In this document: positions 58,440 through 64,000 of the stretch, piece after piece
How positions within the stretch are numbered: the first letter of the stretch is position 1
Layout of the letters: every line of letters starts with the position of its first letter
Assembly: GCF_001632365.1 (NCBI RefSeq)
Contig: NW_024468536.1
Coordinates: forward strand, 310,001-374,000
From: Laetiporus sulphureus 93-53
Taxonomy: Eukaryota; Basidiomycota; Agaricomycetes; Polyporales; Laetiporaceae
DNA: 64,000 nucleotides
Reading direction: 5' to 3'
Notes under the pieces: model-generated
What the model saw: the letters and a program-made list of their open reading frames with translations, nothing else
Databases searched by the model: none
Told to the model about the DNA's origin: nothing
Program-made: the position numbers and the translations under genes

Positions 58440-58666
58440 ATGGATATCGCGCTCCCCGACGGTCGTCGCTGCATATTTGATGACGAGGTATGGGCTATCA
58501 TTGAAGGACGCGATGGATTGTCAAGGCGAGGCTGGCTATGTGTCCGAATGAGGGATTTTTGTCGCAGCTGAAGAAGCTCGAGATGCAGCTTCGTGGAGAA
58601 TGCTCGCTGGACGTGGATATATTGCCTGGCGAAGAGGAAGATCGATTAGCTCTGTTCAACTCATGA

Positions 58667-60069
58667 TGCACGAGGTCCTATGGGCATCGCAGGTCGTGTT
58701 TCTCTAGGTGGTGAGATTTACAGCGGTGCTGCATGTTGTGGATGCTGATACGGCTCAATCTCTCTGCAGGTTTCCCGCACAAGTTGGATCGGCGCATCCC
58801 GCGGGCAACAGACCAGCCCGGAGCACTCCACTGCCACTGCAGACGACATCCTGCAGTGAACGAAGGATTTGTTAGCCGTACTTGTAGGCACCGACTACGG
58901 TGACAAGGACGTCCGCTGTACGTCACCAATCATCCAATCGCATTCAACACGTCGCGACATTTGAGACATCGCACAGAATGCAGGCGACGATAGGGAGCTG
59001 AAATGATGGGATGGTCAGTCGCCATTCTTTGATCGAATGTGGCCACCGGTTTCACATAGTCGTTTTCTAGTTAGAGTGAGAAAAGGGCACCGTTGATGGT
59101 GACAGCGTTATCCTGTTCCAGTAAATGATTACGGGCATAAACGGGAAGGCCATGAGACGTTGTTGGCAGCAAACGTTTCGAGGCTGTGGTCTCCTCGTCC
59201 TGACAAATACTCTTCTTATCGGCGACATTAAAGTGAAGGACGAAATCACCGAAGTGGTCTCTAAGAAAGCAATCATGCCACCACGGGCTTGAAGGATCTA
59301 TTCCTGCCCTCGTCCTGACAGATACTCTTTGTAGTTGATGACATTTAAAAATGGAGAATGAGATCATCAAAGTGGACTATCAGATCAATTATGCAAACAG
59401 GGCCTTGGATGGACCTCCAGTTATCGCCAAACCCTCAAGATAACCATATCACTTGGAAGCAGATGATGAGAAACGGACAGGTTTGACACGGGGTGGGAAT
59501 GTGCGGGAGCTACGTCCTTGTGGGCGGTGTAACAGAAGCAGGCATGGTAGAAGGCGGTGATGCTGCTTCGGTCTGAGCAGCCGGCGCACGGCGCTCAGCT
59601 CTGGCTAAACAAAAGCAGATGCTATGCTGCGTGAATGGCAGAAATAACAAGGCGCGTTCGGTAAGGATGTATATTTGCTTCAGTTTTGATCGCTAAAACA
59701 CAACATCTGAGATTTACACAGGCGCTGTGCTTAACTTCCTGCACAGTTGACTATTAGCGAGGCAGGGCTCATCTCATCGGCACGGGAGTCAGCTTATTCT
59801 TTGCAATCGCTCGCCTCGTTGCAATCTGGGTGACAGGAGTCTGATTTACTGCCTGACAGCGCGATGACCGCAACCGTAGAACGCCTAGGACGATGACGAT
59901 GAAACGCCGCAACATCGATATATCATTGATCAATACCGGGTCCCGCACATGATAGCATTTTCGTCTCTTCGCTCCTGCCACCCTTCAAGGGGCCGTTGGC
60001 CTCGTCTGTTGCAGCAAATCTTGCCAAGCTGGTCGTCTTCTTTCCTCCGTAGAGCTTCCAACATCAGCT
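58667..60069. other. Intergenic with a degenerate direct repeat
   Basis: No gene supported. Contains the repeat pair at 59194-59390. Confidence 0.5.
59194..59390. repeat. Degenerate tandem repeat pair
   Basis: Two units starting CTCGTCCTGACA at 59194 and 59309 (115 bp apart), continuing with ATACTCTT, GACATT, GAGATCATC-like and AAGTGG landmarks. Confidence 0.65.
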
Positions 60070-61851
60070 ATGACAGTCCACGGCAGATCGTTCGTCCTCT
60101 GTCTGCTCGCCCTGCAGGCCTGTGTCTTGCTCTGTTGCGCCCAATCACTAGTGAATCGGACGTTTCAGTGGAGTTTCGGCAAGAACGTTAGTGGGTCGGG
60201 TTCTAAAGCGTGCTCGTGTGAGCCAAGGCTGATGAATATGTCTACTGTATCCGATGATATGAATAGTTTCTCGAAACTGCGCTCGAGGAATGCCAGAACG
60301 TGACCGTCGTCATCGAGCCGCTATCGAGCAAGTCGTCGGAGATGGGTGTGCCGCCGTACTATCTCATTGCATTCGAGCTGGGAGGTGTCCCGACGACGCG
60401 CATGGTCGGGTCTAATGCCTCAGAGCTCTATTGGCAGGTTGGCCATCGAGAAGGTGCGTTTAATGGCCTGTGAAGTTCGCCGATAGTTGATGAATTGATA
60501 TGACAATGCTTTACAGGATCGGCGCTGATGATAACAATGGTCGACTCGAATGACAGTACTGGGGGCGTTTCTCCGACACTACACATTGTGACAGGTATCT
60601 TAAGCTCCCGAACTGACCTATATCACCAACTGAGATTGGCCCGCTATCTGTAGCCGGCAGCAACAGCTCTTGCCTTCCTTCTTCTTCACCTTCCGCCGAC
60701 ATCGCACGCATTACGCCAAATCTTACTTCATCTCTTTCCACATGTGAACCGTGGGGCCTCACATTAACCAACGGCACAAAACCGTATTCAATGATATTGG
60801 CAGCATTGAACTCGCCTGTAGTGACGAATGTGACGCTGGGCCAGGATGACGATGTGTTTACGTACATCAATCGCGCGGGTCCTGACGGTGAACTGATAGG
60901 TAACGTTTCGTTTAGCGTCTTGATGGAGCCGATGTTGACTTTTTTGTTCTGCAGCTGCTGTAGTGAGTGCGTGAGTCTACTCCCGTTTTCCACTTGTCTA
61001 CGAGCTCAGTCATTTTCAGCGATGGTCAATGGGGCTATGCAACTCTTACCGTTAACACGGTCGGCTCGACCGATGACGAATGCGTCGGGCTGGTCTCCAC
61101 CTCACAAACACAAGCTGAAATTGCCGCGGAGGCTGCCGCTCGCGAGCGAGCTGCCGAAAAGCGTCACCGTGAAGACGTAGTCATTGGCGTCGTCATCGGC
61201 ATTGGCAGCACACTGATCCTCGTGCTCGCTGGCGCTTGGCTGCACAGACGACGGCAGCAGGCCATGGCACGCAGGGTTTGGGACGGCCCGGAGATGCGTG
61301 CGACAGCATGGGTACCAGATTCAGACATGGACCCCCCATCCGTGCGATCGCACGTCAAGAACTATTCTACCGACACGGTGACAACCGCCGCAACCAACGG
61401 CCTCCTGCTTTCGCGCGCGCCGCCATACGAAGAGCAGCAGGCAGAGAACAGGGTGCTCGAGCAATCACAGACGACGCCCGCGCTGGTCCTTCCTACATCA
61501 CCGCACTCATGGCGAAATCGTAAGCAGCAAGAGACCTCGTCGAGCATATCAGACACATTTGGGGCGCCACAGCTGCCGAACCTCGCGTTCTCCCATCTGT
61601 CGATGCCGATGCTGCGCTCGCCGCGGGGGCAGACATATCCCTTGCTGGAGATGAGCCACTCGGACGTCCAGCCGGACGTCATCATTCAGCACCGCGATGG
61701 CGGGGTCGTGCATGAGCTTCCACCGCCATATAGCGCGATCACTATCAAGGTACGAACTCGGGCACTGTCTTTGGTTTTGGTCCGAGGTAGGGTGGCCGCG
61801 ATGAGAGTATTCACTTTCTGGATGGACCGTAAGCGGGATTGCGCTATCTAG
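60070..61851 (+). CDS. Type I membrane protein, conserved basidiomycete family
   Basis: Six exons, 491 codons: 60070-60186, 60267-60453, 60517-60594, 60654-60899, 60955-60970, 61020-61851. Signal peptide (MTVHGRSFVLCLLALQACV), extracellular part with TFQWSFGKN, ECQNVTVVIEPLS, PPYYLIAFELGG and several N-glycosylation sites. A single helix VVIGVVIGIGSTLILVLAGAWL is followed by a basic stop-transfer HRRRQQAMARR. The cytosolic tail of about 250 residues is Ser/Pro/Thr-rich with a PPPY motif (ELPPPYSAI) that could bind WW-domain ubiquitin ligases. Function unknown; a cell-surface sensor or wall-associated role is a guess from architecture. The last 102 nt before the final five codons (61751-61831 region) could be an additional in-frame intron. 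Confidence 0.82.
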
Positions 61852-62752
61852 AGAACAGATGAAAAGCAGTCTTTATGAGTCAGAAATTCTCGTCATTAAT
61901 GGATAGTTTGTTACCGAGGACGGCAATGTAACAGTGCTGCATTTTTTATAATTATACGGTATGGTCGCTTATTTGCACATGTCTTGACGGCAATGGACTG
62001 TAAAATTCGGAGCCATTATTATATTTTCTTTCACAAAGCTGCTGTCTCGTGCGCCCTGGCCACCGCACAGGGCCCTGCGGTGAGTTCAGGGCCTAAATAG
62101 GCAGCAAATTTGTGGGTGCGGAGGATTCGGTGCGACGGCAGTGTAGAATTAAGCATGAGGTCGGATCTCGACGACCACCATCGCCCATTCTCGTACGCTC
62201 GGTGTCTTGCCTTCGCTTTCCTCGTCCCTGCTGTGTACCTGCTCCGGTACGGGGTGTCCGTAATCCACCGCGAGCCCGCTGTATTGCCACATTCAAATTA
62301 ATTTATCCGGACCCACGCCTCCGCACGTCGCGTTCTGAGTGCAAAAGTACTTTATACCATATGGATGTCTAACGCGCTGGAAATGTCGTAAGGGCTGCAT
62401 CTGTAGACTCCCGACAATTCATCGGCATAGTATGGTTCGGAGGTACAGTTGATGCCTTTTCTCCTGGGAAGAGGTATGAAAAAGTGACAAAAGGCATTGA
62501 AAAGTAAATGTAGACGGACTTTTTCAGGTGTGCAGACAGGTTTGCATGCCTTTCAAACCCCGCTGTGGCTGAAGGTAGCCGTCGCGTTGCAATGCGCTCG
62601 TTGGCTTCCGACGACTTCATTTCGGAACGCGAAATGTTCTCTCATATCACGCACGAAATTCTCAGATGCTTTTAGCAAAATCTAGTATGCATTTAGCGTT
62701 CGCTGAGTTTGCCACTACACTCATATAGGGGAGTTGCCCGGGGCTTGATCCC
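61852..62752. other. Intergenic, no supportable gene
   Basis: Short frames only, no motif recognised. Confidence 0.55.
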
Positions 62753-64000
62753 GTGCTGGCTGGTTTCTTATATTTGATCCCTTCTTCCACCCCTCCGCGT
62801 ATATTGGCATGCCCTGTCTTGGGGGCGCGAGGCTCGTCTTCGACTTGCCGGCAGTTCCATTCTGGCTATCTCTGCGCCGTCCTCGCTCCTCACCGAGTTT
62901 ATTTCACGTTTCCTACTCTTGCTCCATCGCCACCCCGACCCGTTGGCCGCCACGTCGCGCGTTCTCTATCATGGCGCGTCTTCGTAGCGACCTTTGAATA
63001 CACGTCAGGGCGATGGATGTAAGTCTCGTACATGTTATTCTATGAGGTATGTGTCTAACCCGTAATTTGACATGTTCAGCTTAAACGATGACCTTTGCCA
63101 TGCAGAGCGCAGACGTATCTTTAACGTCGATAAGCTAAGTCGACTTGCAGCGGAGTCTCTAAAAACTAGCCGAGCGTGGGTTTAACCATACCTTCCTCAT
63201 CACCATGCGCGGTGGCTTCCAAATGGTGGTGCGTATCCCGTACCCGCTACGATTCCCAAGTACTTCACTGTCACTAGTGAAGTGACTACTATGGCCTTAC
63301 TCCGTTCCTCCGGGCTGCCTATACCTGAGGTATACGGATACTCTCCTGCGCCGGACAACGCGGCAGAGACCGAGTATATCTTTATGGAATTCGTTGAAGG
63401 CACTAGCTTGAGCGACATATGGTTTGGTTTTAAGGAAGGGGACATAATTTCAATCTCACGCCAACTTGCTGAACTCGAGTCGAAGATGATGTCGATTGCT
63501 TTCCCGGCTGGTGGAAGCCTGTACTATATAAAAGACTTGGAGAAGGTGGCCGGGAGGCCGGGCATCCCGTTAGAGGACGAACATTTCTGCATCGGTCCAG
63601 ATACAAGACTGCCTCTGTGGTATGGCAGGAGATCACAGCTCGACGTAGATCGAGGACCATGTAGGCCGCTCTCTGCCTTTTTATCATTACTCCTTCAAAC
63701 TAACTGATAACCATAGACGAAAGTGCCGAAGCAGCACTCGTAAGAAAAGCTGAAAAGGAACTAGCTTATCTGGAGCAGTTCGGTCGATCGCTGTTGCCGT
63801 TCCAGCACGTAAGGAGGGAAGGTTGCCAGCACCAGGAGCAGCCACCATCGGATCACATCGAGAACCTGCACCGCTATCTCTTCATCGCATCGTCACTCAT
63901 CCCTAGAAACCCGGCCCTCGATCATTTCTGCATCTGGCATCCCGGCCTCCAGCCAAGCAATATCCTCATTTCCAGGTCATCTGACTCTAACTTGCACATC
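62753..64000 (+). pseudogene. AIM9-like aminoglycoside-phosphotransferase-fold gene, decayed, 3' end outside window
   Basis: Exons can be traced: the first ends FVATFEYTSGRW at 63018 (intron to 63079), then LNDDLCHAERRRIFNVDKL, AERGFNHTFLITMRGGFQMV, VRIPYP, YFTVTSEVTTMALLRSSG, LPIPEVYGYSPAPDNAAE, FMEFVEGTSLSDIWF, an intron at about 63661-63717, and ASSLIPRNPALDHFCIWHPG. HFCIWHPG sits where the family has the H-x-D-x-x-x-x-N loop with HPDLQPSN; here Asp is Gly (HPGLQPSN), losing the expected catalytic base. A deletion before KLAERGFN and a one-base deletion after IPYP break the frame. Family members are small-molecule kinase-fold proteins, some mitochondrial. Confidence 0.75.

Larger units (their letters stand above)
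57059..58666 (+). pseudogene. Dual-specificity phosphatase pseudogene interrupted in its active-site loop
   Basis: Left half 57059-57357: MASKSKATKQGDAATLIYPP, LYLGSHLQSSAAFIAAHGI, a one-base frameshift near 57240, then PAKAGKILVHCSAA with the catalytic Cys. Right half 58440-58666: SRSPTVVAAYLMTRYG, a second frameshift, then CPNEGFLSQLKKLEMQ and a C-terminal acidic tail ending ALFNS. In intact enzymes HCSAG and ISRSPT are contiguous, so the 1.1 kb insertion splits the phosphate-binding loop itself. Confidence 0.88.

Noticed and set aside
1..64000. CRISPR array, operons or bacterial-type defence genes
   Set aside because: Intron-rich eukaryotic DNA; no regularly spaced short repeats or such proteins.

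Overview
The window is from a filamentous basidiomycete, most likely a wood- or litter-associated agaricomycete. Nearly every gene is cut by 45-80 nt GT-AG introns. Paralogous cytochrome P450s, a kelch protein, a FLVCR/DIRC2-type transporter, an NSA-motif aquaporin and an AIM9-type kinase fold are all typical of that class. The genus cannot be told from the sequence. All gene models were spliced by hand; phase was checked across every junction, and the one exception is flagged.

Layout. 1-604: 5' part of a gene with SMP (seed maturation protein)-like repeats, running off the left edge. About 731-8617 and 17757-25501: two diverged copies of one segment, each carrying a P450 gene plus a second P450 remnant. 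Copy A holds a complete 12-exon P450 (1594-3672) and a later LINE insertion with a 425-base assembly gap. Copy B holds the decayed P450 (18644-20707) and a later hAT-like insertion. Between them sit an 8.2 kb chromodomain Gypsy element (8854-17055) and a small cluster of MITEs. 26804-28255: aquaporin. 31212-32913: six-kelch protein. 35705-37265: secreted Ser/Ala/Asn-rich protein. 38131-41605: 13-exon MFS transporter. 45630-46759: basidiomycete protein with a CxxC motif. 46910-55691: a second, unrelated P450 family as a 3' fragment, one nearly complete gene with four micro-exons, and one decayed copy. 56090-58666: a proteasome beta pseudogene and a dual-specificity phosphatase pseudogene split in its catalytic loop by nested transposons. 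60070-61851: type I membrane protein. 62753-64000: decayed AIM9-like phosphotransferase, running off the right edge.

There is no operon logic. The window is a patch where two P450 families have duplicated and one copy of each has decayed, with at least five classes of mobile DNA around them. The most unusual object is the Gypsy element. It shows an LTR self-priming signature (its PBS is complementary to its own predicted RNA 5' end), a long N-terminal ORF in the same frame as Gag, a chromodomain after integrase, and a complete dUTPase domain at the very end of pol. It is dead: most lesions look like C-to-T changes, and its two LTRs differ almost only by transitions.
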